A DNA stretch of 64,000 nt from [Clostridium] leptum DSM 753. Its GTDB lineage: Bacteria; Bacillota; Clostridia; Oscillospirales; Acutalibacteraceae. A model generated the notes under the pieces. That model ran no database searches, was not told the DNA's origin, and was given only the letters and a program-made list of their open reading frames with translations. The stretch is taken from assembly GCA_000154345.1 (NCBI GenBank), contig DS480348.1, positions 310,001 through 374,000 on the forward strand. Reading direction: 5' to 3'. A program made the translations under genes and the position numbers. The stretch's first letter is position 1, and each line of letters starts with the position of its first letter. Shown in pieces: positions 21,051 to 28,415 of the stretch.

Positions 21051-21743
21051 ATGATTGGATTGATCGGTGCGATGACGGTAGAGGTAGAGCTCATCAAGGG
21101 CAGCATGACTGAGAAAAGGGAAGAAACCATCAGTGGAATTACCTTTGTGCAGGGAAAGCTGGAGGGCGTGGATTGCGTGGCGGCGGTCAGCGGTATCGGC
21201 AAGGTGAACGCGGCGATGTGCGCGCAGACTATGATTCTCCGTTACCATCCCCGGCTGATTATCAATACCGGTGTGGCCGGAGGCATGGGGAAAGGAATTA
21301 AAATCAGTGACATTGTAGTGGCTGATTCGGTGGTTCAGCACGATATGGATACCTCTGATCTAGGGGATCCCAAAGGGTTTATTTCCGGAATCGATAGGAT
21401 TCAGATCCCGTGCGACGAGGAATTGAACGATAAGGTGCGCGCGGCCGCGGGAGCGGTAGAGGGGCTGGCCTGTCACCAGGGAATTATCGCCACTGGAGAT
21501 CAGTTTGTAGGCTCAAAGGACAAGCTGAACCGGCTGATGGAGGAATTCGGCGCGGTGGCCTGTGAGATGGAGGGCGGCAGCATCGGACAGGTCTGCTACA
21601 TCAACAAGGTGCCCTTTACAGTGGTGCGGGCAATTTCCGACAATGCCAATGACGACGCCCACATGGACTATCCTAAATTTTTGAAAATCGCGGTAAAGAA
21701 ATCCTTTGAGCTTTTAACAGAATTGATGCCCTTGCTCGCGTGA
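21051..21743 (+). CDS. mtnN: 5'-methylthioadenosine/S-adenosylhomocysteine nucleosidase
   Basis: Hydrolyses the glycosidic bond of MTA and SAH to recycle methionine and remove inhibitory by-products. The 230 residues match the family length. MIGLIGAMTVEV at the N-terminus carries the catalytic Glu near 11. The later CEMEGGSIGQVC and ISDNAND blocks carry the ribose-binding Glu and the catalytic Asp. ATG 21051 is chosen because GGAAGAAGGGG lies in front and the protein then starts at the conserved MIGLIGAM. Longer upstream starts fall in the promoter. Confidence 0.95.
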   Translation: MIGLIGAMTVEVELIKGSMTEKREETISGITFVQGKLEGVDCVAAVSGIGKVNAAMCAQTMILRYHPRLIINTGVAGGMGKGIKISDIVVADSVVQHDMDTSDLGDPKGFISGIDRIQIPCDEELNDKVRAAAGAVEGLACHQGIIATGDQFVGSKDKLNRLMEEFGAVACEMEGGSIGQVCYINKVPFTVVRAISDNANDDAHMDYPKFLKIAVKKSFELLTELMPLLA

Positions 21744-22041
21744 CAGAGAGGCTTTCTTATCACTTGAAACCGAGCCGGCCTGGCGGCTGAATTTTGCCGG
21801 CTTCGAAATTTTCGGCATGAGAGACAGAATGTGACGCTTTGGAGGCAAGTAAAAGATGGCCCGCAAGGCTTTTGCCCTCGCGGCCCCTATTCGGATGCTT
21901 ATCCTTGGCCATCGGCCTGACGGATTACCCTGATCCGGCAAAGGGCGGAATGATCTTACTAGGGGGAAGGAATCTGTCTGGCTGACGTATTTTTATTAGC
22001 AGGTTTATAAAATCTAATAAAGAAGCGTAGAAGGTGTCGTT

Positions 22042-22620
22042 ATGAAAATTTACGATATTTCCAAAGGCTATTTTACCGCGCCGGTGTATCCGGGAGATCC
22101 CGTCCCGAGGCTGGAGCGGCTTCAGCAAATGCAGCTGGGGGATAAATTTAATCTTACCGCATATTACGGCGGCGCCCATGCCGCTACCCATATGGATGCG
22201 CCCCGGCATTTTGTGGACGACGGCGCGACCATAGACCAGGTGCCTCTTGAGGCATGCTTCGGCCCGTGCACGGTGCTTTCGGTCAGCGGTATCCTCACTG
22301 GGGAAGATGCCGACGAAATTCTGCAATTTACCCAGCCTAGGCTGCTTCTGCGCGGGGAGGGCTCGGCGTACCTGTCTCAAAGCGGGGCCTTCGCCCTGGC
22401 GGATGGGGGGATCGCTTTAGTAGGTACGGACGCTTCTTCCATCGCTCCCTATGAAGACGCCGTTTTGCCGCATCAGGAGCTTCTGCTGGCGGGCGTGCCG
22501 ATTTTGGAGGGCTTGGATCTGAGCGGGGTGCCGGATGGAAACTACATTCTTGCCGCGTTTCCACTGAAACTGGAGGGGCTGGAGGCGGCTCCCGTACGGG
22601 CGGTTCTGCTGGAAGAGTAA
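22042..22620 (+). CDS. Cyclase-family metal hydrolase (kynurenine formamidase-like)
   Basis: Predicted metal-dependent amidohydrolase of 192 residues in the 'putative cyclase' family. The HAATHMDAPRHF block near residues 48-59 matches the family's HxGTHxDxPxHF metal-binding motif, with Ala in place of Gly. An N-terminal Asp-rich start (YDISKGYFTAPVYPGDP) is also typical. Substrates in the family include N-formylkynurenine and other amides, so the specific reaction is unknown. It stands alone; no tryptophan catabolism genes are near. A TATAAA -10 lies shortly upstream. The 298 bp before it (21744-22041) hold no gene that I can see. Confidence 0.82.
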   Translation: MKIYDISKGYFTAPVYPGDPVPRLERLQQMQLGDKFNLTAYYGGAHAATHMDAPRHFVDDGATIDQVPLEACFGPCTVLSVSGILTGEDADEILQFTQPRLLLRGEGSAYLSQSGAFALADGGIALVGTDASSIAPYEDAVLPHQELLLAGVPILEGLDLSGVPDGNYILAAFPLKLEGLEAAPVRAVLLEE

Positions 22621-22682
22621 AGCGGTGCTTCAATGTGTCTTTGTTTGATGGTCAAGGATAGTAATAAATATTAAAGTTTTGG

Positions 22683-22718
22683 AAAAACTAGCCTCAGGAA
22701 AACGAGGTGATAGTTTTT
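22683..22718 (+). promoter_or_regulatory. Hairpin covering the spoVAE ribosome-binding site
   Basis: AAAAACTA-g-CCTC (22683-22695) pairs with GAGG-tga-TAGTTTTT (22704-22718). The 3' arm includes the Shine-Dalgarno GAGGTG and the first two bases of the TTG start. The stem ends in five T, so it could act either as an RBS-sequestering fold or as a weak terminator from upstream. Confidence 0.55.
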
Positions 22719-23085
22719 GGAAATGCTTTGGGAATACGGGAAAGCCTTTGTGGTAGGCGGCCTGATCTGCTTGGTAGGTCAAATCCTAATCGATAAGACT
22801 AAACTGACCCCGGCCCGTATTTTAGTATTGTTCGTCACTTTGGGAGTGGTGCTCACTGCTGTGGGCCTTTACGGCCCTCTGGTAGATTTCGCTGGAGCGG
22901 GGGCGACAGTACCGTTGACAGGCTTTGGCTACACGATGGCCAAGGGTGTGGTTAAAGCGATTCAGGAGCAAGGAATCCTGGGAATCCTAACCGGGGGCGT
23001 CACCGCGGCCGCTGCGGGAATTGCGGCAGCGGTATTCTTCGGGTATTTGGCGGCGCTGATCTCTAAGCCAAGCGATAAGGGCTGA
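22717..23085 (+). CDS. spoVAE: Stage V sporulation protein AE (SpoVAE/SpoVAEB)
   Basis: Small membrane protein of the SpoVA system that moves dipicolinic acid into the forespore and out at germination. The 122 residues are almost wholly hydrophobic, with three or four helices. They contain the family hallmarks LIDKTKLTPARILVLFVT and GAGATVPLTGFGYTMAKG. TTG at 22717 is chosen because GAGGTG is 7 nt upstream; the next in-frame ATG (22723) is too far from it. SpoVAC and SpoVAD, usually adjacent, are absent here. I could not see a clear sigma-G promoter. Confidence 0.93.
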   Translation: MEMLWEYGKAFVVGGLICLVGQILIDKTKLTPARILVLFVTLGVVLTAVGLYGPLVDFAGAGATVPLTGFGYTMAKGVVKAIQEQGILGILTGGVTAAAAGIAAAVFFGYLAALISKPSDKG

Positions 23086-23218
23086 GCCTAAGAGGGCTGG
23101 CTGCCGCGAATAGGAGAAAAGGAAGCCTTTACCCATGCGCGTTTTATTGAACTGGGCGGCAAAATAGCGGAAGACTTAAAAAATATGCGGAAGATCTTCC
23201 TTTGCTCTTCTTGCCGTC

Positions 23219-23260
23219 AATCAAAAAGCTGTGAGGATTTCTCACAGCTTTTTGATTTTT
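23219..23260. terminator. Strong hairpin downstream of spoVAE
   Basis: A 17-bp perfect stem (23219-23235 with 23241-23257) around a 5-nt loop, followed by a T-run. Between the spoVAE stop and 23218 I see no gene. Confidence 0.9.
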
Positions 23261-23450
23261 AGCCCGGAACTGTCTGGCTGCGGGTATGGTTCCCTGCCTT
23301 TCTAATTGCTGCTATCGTTTCATATGCTTTAACTGAATTTTTGAATTAACAAAGCGAACACGAAATGTTTAACGAATGGATAAGCCATTGGCTCTGTAAC
23401 GATACGGATCAGCTATAAAAACATGAAAATGAAGATAAGGCAATAAAAAC

Positions 23451-23486
23451 GGGCTGTTTTCTTTTCCGCAAAAAAGAAAACAGCCC
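23451..23486. terminator. Terminator shared by convergent transcripts
   Basis: GGGCTGTTTTCTTTT (23451-23465) and its exact complement (23472-23486) form a 15-bp stem. It lies downstream of the minus-strand small membrane gene. The stretch 23261-23450 holds nothing that I can identify. Confidence 0.85.
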
Positions 23487-23530
23487 AGATTTTATTTGTT
23501 TTTTACCGGCTGGCAGTCAAATGCCTGTCC

Positions 23531-23683
23531 CTATTGAATAGAGCAGTCCAGATAGTGCTCAAGCTCTTCGTCTTCTTTTTTCTTTTTCTGGTGGAGCAGA
23601 CAGACAGTGGTAACGGTTGCCACGATAGCTGCCACAGAAGTTATTAAGCCGATCAATAACGCGATTTTATGACACTTCTTCAA
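23531..23683 (-). CDS. 50-residue single-helix membrane protein
   Basis: A small protein with a basic start (MKKCHK), one transmembrane helix (about residues 7-29, ALLIGLITSVAAIVATVTTV) and a Lys/Glu-rich tail. TTG 23683 is chosen because GGAGGTG stands 7 nt upstream; a longer reading from 23746 would run into the promoter. It has its own sigma-A promoter and terminator, which argues that it is real. No family is recognised. Confidence 0.72.
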   Translation of the reverse strand: MKKCHKIALLIGLITSVAAIVATVTTVCLLHQKKKKEDEELEHYLDCSIQ

Positions 23684-23717
23684 ATGAGAGCACCTCCATA
23701 AATCAATTTCTATTCTT

Positions 23718-23746
23718 ATGATATCCATTTTTGAGGGAAAAGTCAA
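23718..23746 (-). promoter_or_regulatory. Promoter of the 50-residue membrane protein
   Basis: Minus strand TTGACT (23741-23746), 17 bp, TATCAT (23718-23723). Confidence 0.7.
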
Positions 23747-23905
23747 CGCAAAATTCGTGAACAGTTGATAAATTATGGAAGTCCGCCGCTGTAAGCCGGT
23801 AGGTAAGCTGCCGCTGGCGAAAATAGAGCGGAAGCCTAGCTGTATTCAGCTTTTTGCATTCTGTCGGGGCGTCTTGCGCCCCTGCTGCTTGGCGGCAGCG
23901 AGACA

Positions 23906-23938
23906 AAACAAAAAAGCAGGGCATAAAGCTCTGCTTTT
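23906..23938 (-). terminator. rpsT terminator
   Basis: On the minus strand AAAAGCAGAGC pairs with GCCCTGCTTTT (one mismatch) and runs into TTTTTTG. It lies 16 bp after the rpsT stop. Confidence 0.85.
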
Positions 23939-23954
23939 CACGTTTTAGTTTCCC

Positions 23955-24215
23955 TTAGGCGGAAGCATTCAGCTTGCGAGCAAGGGCGGACTTTTTTCTG
24001 GCAGCTGTATTCTTATGCAGAATACCCTTAGCGGTGGCCTGGTCGATTTTCTTGATCGCAGCGCGCACGGCCTCGGTTTTATCGGCAGCGCCGGCTTCGA
24101 TAGCCAGATCAGCCTTTTTCACCGCTGTTTTTAAAGCAGAGTTATAAGACTTATTCCGAAGAGTTTTGGTGGCGATTACTTTTACTCTCTTTTTCGCAGA
24201 TTTGATGTTTGGCAT
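23955..24215 (-). CDS. rpsT: 30S ribosomal protein S20
   Basis: Primary 16S-binding ribosomal protein, 86 residues, rich in Lys and Ala with long helices. It begins MPNIKSAKKRVKV, the family signature. ATG 24215 has GGAGGTG 6 nt upstream; an earlier in-frame ATG at 24236 precedes that RBS and is rejected. It is divergent from gpr, an arrangement seen widely in Firmicutes. Confidence 0.97.
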   Translation of the reverse strand: MPNIKSAKKRVKVIATKTLRNKSYNSALKTAVKKADLAIEAGAADKTEAVRAAIKKIDQATAKGILHKNTAARKKSALARKLNASA

Positions 24216-24250
24216 GGTCACACCTCCTTTGCTCATGGTCGCTTCAATTT

Positions 24251-24279
24251 ATGATACCATTTTTCTTTCGCTTTGGCAA
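24251..24279 (-). promoter_or_regulatory. rpsT promoter
   Basis: Minus strand TTGCCA (24274-24279), 17 bp, TATCAT (24251-24256). Confidence 0.75.
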
Positions 24280-24309
24280 GAGATTTTTCTGGATTTTTCA
24301 AAAAAACCA

Positions 24310-24338
24310 GCATATCCGGCCCAGGTTTCCCCATAATA
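24310..24338 (+). promoter_or_regulatory. Candidate sigma-G/sigma-F promoter of gpr
   Basis: GCATA (24310-24314), 17 bp, CATAATA (24332-24338) fits the forespore sigma-G consensus (GYATR, 17-18 bp, CATnnTA). It lies 54 bp before gpr, a gene known to be forespore-expressed in B. subtilis. Confidence 0.65.
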
Positions 24339-24391
24339 AGGATGAAAATAGAACCGGATTTTTAGTATAGCATATTAGGAGGAATTTCGCA

Positions 24392-25267
24392 ATGGTTTTC
24401 CGCACGGATTTAGCAGTGGAGGCCCGGGAGCTTTTAGAAAAGGATATCGGCGGCACGGATTATTTTACCCAGCGGTATGGAGACGTAACCCTGACCCGTC
24501 TAAAAATCAAAACACCGGAGGCTGCCGGCAAGATGGGCAAGCCGGAGGGAACGTACCTGACCTTTGACGTTCCCCCCTTCAGCGATGATTTTCGGGATCC
24601 CGCCGCTCGAATTGAGCTGATCGGAAAGGAACTGGCGTCTCTGCTGCCCCAGCGGGGGCTGATTTTGGTAGCGGGACTGGGAAACACGGAGATCACTCCG
24701 GATAATCTGGGACCGAAAACCGCGAAAGGAGTCTTAGCCACCCGGCACATTACCGGAGAGCTGGCCCGGAGCACTGGGCTTGATGATTTAAGACCGGTGG
24801 CGGTGCTGGCTCCGGGCGTGCTGGGGCAGACTGGCATAGAAACCGGGGAGCTGCTCTACAGCGTTACCCAAAAGCTCCGCCCGGCCGCGCTGATCGTGGT
24901 GGACGCCTTGGCCTCCCGAAGGCTGGATCGTCTGGGCTGTACCGTCCAGGTGTCGGATACAGGGATCAGCCCGGGATCAGGGGTGGGAAACGCCAGGCCT
25001 AAAATCGACCGTCAGACTATGGGAGTACCGGTGGTGAGTATGGGAGTGCCTACGGTAGTGGATGCCATGACCCTTGCCGCGGACCTGCTGGGGAGGGAGG
25101 AGGCGGGAATGGAAGAAGAAATTTCTCCCCGTGGAGAGCCTATGGTGGTGACGCCCAGGGAAATCGACCTGCTGATCGACCGGGCGGCCAAGCTGGTGAG
25201 CATGGCGATTAACCATGCGCTCCAGCCCTCCTTTACCTTGGAGGATCTGGGAACCCTGGTGTCATAA
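24392..25267 (+). CDS. gpr: Germination protease GPR
   Basis: Spore endopeptidase, made as a zymogen in the forespore, that degrades small acid-soluble proteins at germination. The 291 residues include the family blocks FRTDLAVEAREL at the start, VAGLGNTEITPDNLGP near 92-107 and VVVDALASR near 170. It is shorter than B. subtilis GPR (368) but covers the conserved core. It starts at ATG with AGGAGG about 7 nt upstream. The next gene is spoIIP, the conserved neighbour. Confidence 0.96.
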   Translation: MVFRTDLAVEARELLEKDIGGTDYFTQRYGDVTLTRLKIKTPEAAGKMGKPEGTYLTFDVPPFSDDFRDPAARIELIGKELASLLPQRGLILVAGLGNTEITPDNLGPKTAKGVLATRHITGELARSTGLDDLRPVAVLAPGVLGQTGIETGELLYSVTQKLRPAALIVVDALASRRLDRLGCTVQVSDTGISPGSGVGNARPKIDRQTMGVPVVSMGVPTVVDAMTLAADLLGREEAGMEEEISPRGEPMVVTPREIDLLIDRAAKLVSMAINHALQPSFTLEDLGTLVS

Positions 25268-25378
25268 TCCAGCTCTTTCAGGCATAAGCATTAGAGAGTT
25301 TTTGAGGAACGGGCAGACGGCACGGCTCCGCACAAAAGCTCTTTCTTTTCACAAAAATGCCGAAAGGGTGGGGAAACG

Positions 25379-26587
25379 GTGAGGATTCGGAATCCAAAAA
25401 TTAAGCGTGCCCTTATGACGGGGATGGCTTGTCTAAGCACGGTGATCGCGGTGCTCAGCTTTACGCTCAAGCTGCCCCAGGCCTTTCTGGATGGACAAAA
25501 TTCCCTTTCGGTTTTGGCGGCGGGGCTTACCGCGCCGGACGGCGCCAGGAATCTCTTTGCCCAGAGGGCTCCGGAAAACACGGAAGCCCAGTCTCAATTA
25601 GGACAGGAGACGGCGGGTTCTCAGCCTTCTCAGCCGAAGGAGAGCAGCTCCTCAGCCAGTCCGTCCTCTCAGGCGTCATCCTCTCAGGCCTCCAGTTCTG
25701 AAAGCGCTTCATCCTCTCAGCCGGAAGAACCCAGTGAAAACTCCGAGAATCCCGGCGGGGAAGTGCCCTATACCGGCGGCCCTCTGGAGGAAGGAGAGGC
25801 GGCCTATCCGATCAATGAGGTGCAGATCGGTCCCAGCGGAACTCAATATGAGAATTTCAGCATCAAAAGCACCTGCCAGACCCAAATCGATATTGGAGCG
25901 GAACTGGCGAAAAGGCCCGATGTGAATATCCAAAAAAACGGAGAGCCGGAGGTGCTGATTATGCACACTCACACCTGCGAGGCGTATCTGGACATCGACA
26001 CAGGACAATATCCGGAAAGCTTCTACCCCAGAACGACCGACGAGCGCTACAGTGTGGTGGCGGTGGGGGACGCGATTACGCAGACGCTGAACGACGCTGG
26101 CATCGGTACGCTCCACGATAAAACCATCCACGATAATCCCAGCTACAACGGCTCCTATTACCGTTCGGAGCAGACTGTCAAGGACGATCTGGCCGAGTAC
26201 CCTGGCATCCAGGTGGTTTTAGATATCCACCGGGACGCGCTGGGGAATAACGAGACGGGAAAAACCAAGCCGACCTTTGTGGTGGATGGGAAAAAAGCCG
26301 CCCAGATTATGATTATCGCAGGCTGTGATGACGACGGAACCTGGGAGTTCCCAGATTGGGAATATAATCTGCGCTTAGCGCTGCAGATTCAGCAGACGGC
26401 GGAGACTATGTACCCGGGAATGACCAGGCCCATGAATTTTTGTCCCTCGCAATACAATATGCACCTGACCCATGGTTCCCTGCTGATCGAAGTGGGAACC
26501 GACGCCAACACCATCGAAGAGGCTACCTATACCGGAGAACTGCTGGGCAACGTGCTGGCCAGCGTGCTGAATCAATTGCAAGGCTAG
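25379..26587 (+). CDS. spoIIP: Stage II sporulation protein P (engulfment hydrolase)
   Basis: Membrane-anchored peptidoglycan amidase/endopeptidase that, with SpoIID and SpoIIM, drives engulfment. The 402 residues comprise an N-terminal membrane anchor (about 10-35), then a Ser/Gln/Glu-rich linker (about 75-125), then the catalytic domain. The catalytic motifs are IMHTHTCEAY (His196, His198) and VVLDIHRDA (His284). The GTG start lies behind GGTGGGG. It is paired with gpr as in other spore-formers. In B. subtilis it is sigma-E controlled; I could not pick out a promoter in the 111-bp gap. Confidence 0.95.
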   Translation: MRIRNPKIKRALMTGMACLSTVIAVLSFTLKLPQAFLDGQNSLSVLAAGLTAPDGARNLFAQRAPENTEAQSQLGQETAGSQPSQPKESSSSASPSSQASSSQASSSESASSSQPEEPSENSENPGGEVPYTGGPLEEGEAAYPINEVQIGPSGTQYENFSIKSTCQTQIDIGAELAKRPDVNIQKNGEPEVLIMHTHTCEAYLDIDTGQYPESFYPRTTDERYSVVAVGDAITQTLNDAGIGTLHDKTIHDNPSYNGSYYRSEQTVKDDLAEYPGIQVVLDIHRDALGNNETGKTKPTFVVDGKKAAQIMIIAGCDDDGTWEFPDWEYNLRLALQIQQTAETMYPGMTRPMNFCPSQYNMHLTHGSLLIEVGTDANTIEEATYTGELLGNVLASVLNQLQG

Positions 26588-26733
26588 GCTTAAAAGCGGG
26601 AGTTTTTACAGCCGGGGCCTATGATTATTGATGTATGATGAAAATAAGGAAAGCGGGCAGTTCTTTAGAGAGATCTCTGTCTAAGGGGATAGCCAGCCAA
26701 GAGGCTTCTCGGCAGCGGCATTTGGGATCACAT

Positions 26734-26770
26734 GACGGGAAAACCGGATCGGCCGTCCGGCTTTCCCGTC
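26734..26770 (+). terminator. Hairpin after spoIIP
   Basis: GACGGGAAA-ACCGGA pairs with TCCGG-C-TTTCCCGTC, but only a weak T-rich tail follows. It may be a leaky terminator before the next small gene. Confidence 0.5.
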
Positions 26771-26800
26771 CCGATTTATTGAAACAGAAAGGACGTTTTT

Positions 26801-27091
26801 TTGGACAGACGTAAAAAACAAAAGGAAATCTTTTTTACAGGCTTCTGTGTAACTCTTATCCTGGCGGCGGCCCTGGGGGCGTTTCTGTGCGTGGATAATA
26901 CCCTGTCCGCCGAGGGCTTTGACGGGGGCGGATTTGCCCGAAGCGCCCTGTCGCTGTGGGATCATGCTGAACAGTGGGTTGGGGCCATTGGAGGGACAAT
27001 AAAAATCGGGGCGGAACGGATTGTAAATTTTCTGAAACATTTTTTTCAACAATTGGGAAATTTGTTGCATTGCGTCGGTTCTGTGCTATAA
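26801..27091 (+). CDS. Small single-pass membrane protein downstream of spoIIP, unknown
   Basis: I do not recognise a family. The 96-residue protein has a basic N-terminus (MDRRKKQKE), one hydrophobic helix (about 10-30) and an amphipathic C-terminal half of alternating hydrophobic and charged residues. It starts at TTG 26801 behind AAAGGA. The position after gpr-spoIIP makes a sporulation role possible, but only by context. A strong promoter for the next gene overlaps its last codons. Confidence 0.6.
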   Translation: MDRRKKQKEIFFTGFCVTLILAAALGAFLCVDNTLSAEGFDGGGFARSALSLWDHAEQWVGAIGGTIKIGAERIVNFLKHFFQQLGNLLHCVGSVL

Positions 27092-27092
27092 T
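27065..27092 (+). promoter_or_regulatory. Promoter of the Ser/Pro-rich membrane protein
   Basis: TTGCAT (27065-27070), 16 bp, TATAAT (27087-27092) with an extended TG. It overlaps the 3' end of the preceding gene. Confidence 0.65.
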
Positions 27093-27184
27093 ATAACGTG
27101 GAAATACATGGGATTTTTTTTTGATTAAAAGCAAGGATTGCATGGATTTAAAATAAGGGGTTTGTAACTTGGAGGTTAGAAAGC

Positions 27185-27880
27185 GTGAACGTAAAAAAGT
27201 GGACTGCGTTATGCGTTACAATATTATTGATGCTCAGCTTTGTCTGTGCCATGCCCGCTTGGGCGGAGGACGAAAGCGAGGGTGCCTCACCGTCTTCCAG
27301 CCAGGCGGTCAGCGAGGAGACTTCTCAGGAACCGCCGTCCTCCACGCCTTCTGCGGCTTCCAGCAGTTCAGAAGCATCCTCGACGCCTGCTCCGGCGCCG
27401 TCTTCCACCCAACAAGTGGAGCCTGCGCCCCCAGCCTCCTCCGCGGCCCCGGAACCAACCCCGGAGCCATCCTCCAGCGAGCCTGCGTATTATGAGGAAC
27501 CGGCCGCCGTCTCTAGTGAAGCGTCCTCCTCGCGGGCTTCATCCTCGTCTAGGGCGTCTTCATCCAGAAAGCCGGTTTCCAGCGCTGTCAGCATGCCGGA
27601 GGTGGGCTCAAAGGTTTATTCCATTCCCGACCTGCTCGGCTCCGGCGTAGAGGTTACCAAGGTGGACCAGCGGACAAAGATTTTAGGAATTTTGGCCTGG
27701 GTTCTTATTGCTCTGGGCATTGTCATCGTTCTGGTGGTGCTGTTCAGCAACAACCGCAGAGGCGGTCCCAGAAACAGAAACGTGGGCCGGAAACGCTATC
27801 ATCGCCGCAGCAGCCGTACAGGGAAAAAGCGCCTTTTGGATGATAAGTATTATCGCGGAAAATATGGAAGATACCGCTGA
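27185..27880 (+). CDS. Exported Ser/Pro-rich protein with C-terminal membrane anchor
   Basis: No family recognised; 231 residues. It has a cleavable-looking signal peptide (about 1-27, ending AMPAWAED). A long low-complexity region follows, rich in Ser, Pro, Ala and Glu (about 28-140), then a short ordered segment (PEVGSKVYSIPDLLGSGVEV). One transmembrane helix lies at about 165-188, and the tail is very basic and Arg/Tyr-rich (NRRGGPRNRNVGRKRYHRR). The layout gives an extracytoplasmic stalk and a cytoplasmic basic tail that could bind nucleic acid or acidic lipids. The start is GTG after GGAGG. It is monocistronic, with its own promoter and terminator. Confidence 0.75.
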   Translation: MNVKKWTALCVTILLMLSFVCAMPAWAEDESEGASPSSSQAVSEETSQEPPSSTPSAASSSSEASSTPAPAPSSTQQVEPAPPASSAAPEPTPEPSSSEPAYYEEPAAVSSEASSSRASSSSRASSSRKPVSSAVSMPEVGSKVYSIPDLLGSGVEVTKVDQRTKILGILAWVLIALGIVIVLVVLFSNNRRGGPRNRNVGRKRYHRRSSRTGKKRLLDDKYYRGKYGRYR

Positions 27881-27886
27881 CCGAGT

Positions 27887-27920
27887 AAAAATCCCCGACT
27901 CACTGAGCTGGGGATTTTTT
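27887..27920 (+). terminator. Terminator
   Basis: AAAAATCCCC (27887-27896) pairs with GGGGATTTTT (27910-27919), followed by further T. Confidence 0.85.
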
Positions 27921-28415
27921 AATGCCGGCTTAAAAGCGATAAAGCCCTGCCGGAGCTGACGGCGGAGAAAGGCTCTGTCTAAAAAAGGGCCTCGGAAAAA
28001 GGAAGCTGAAAGTAAGCTGTGGTAATTGTAAGCGGCCGCTGTTAAACGGAATTCGTTCGTGCGGAGCTGCCGTGTATCAGAACAGCGTTTTGTCCGGCGC
28101 CTTTGAGAGCCGAAAAATAAAAAACGCGGGCTTCTCGGCTGCAAGATAGATTTGGCTGGACCCAGTGAAGCAGGAAGCGCCGCAAGCAGAGGAAGAAATT
28201 TGCGCTGCGGAAGCGAAAGGATAGAAATCAGGAAAAACGGCTGGGAAATCCCGCGCGTCATGTCCTGATAAAGTAATGGGAATGACTTTGATAGGCGCGG
28301 GTCTATCGTGCGCCATTAAAATAGAGTGAATCTCCTTTGTGAGATAGCGCTGCAAAAGACTTTTCCGCGATCCGAACGACCCGCTGTTTTTGAGAAAGAG
28401 GTGTTAAAGGGCGGC
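27921..28415. other. Non-coding stretch before cca
   Basis: About 495 bp with no convincing ORF, RNA gene or repeat. In-frame starts for cca at 28326 exist but have no good RBS. Confidence 0.5.
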
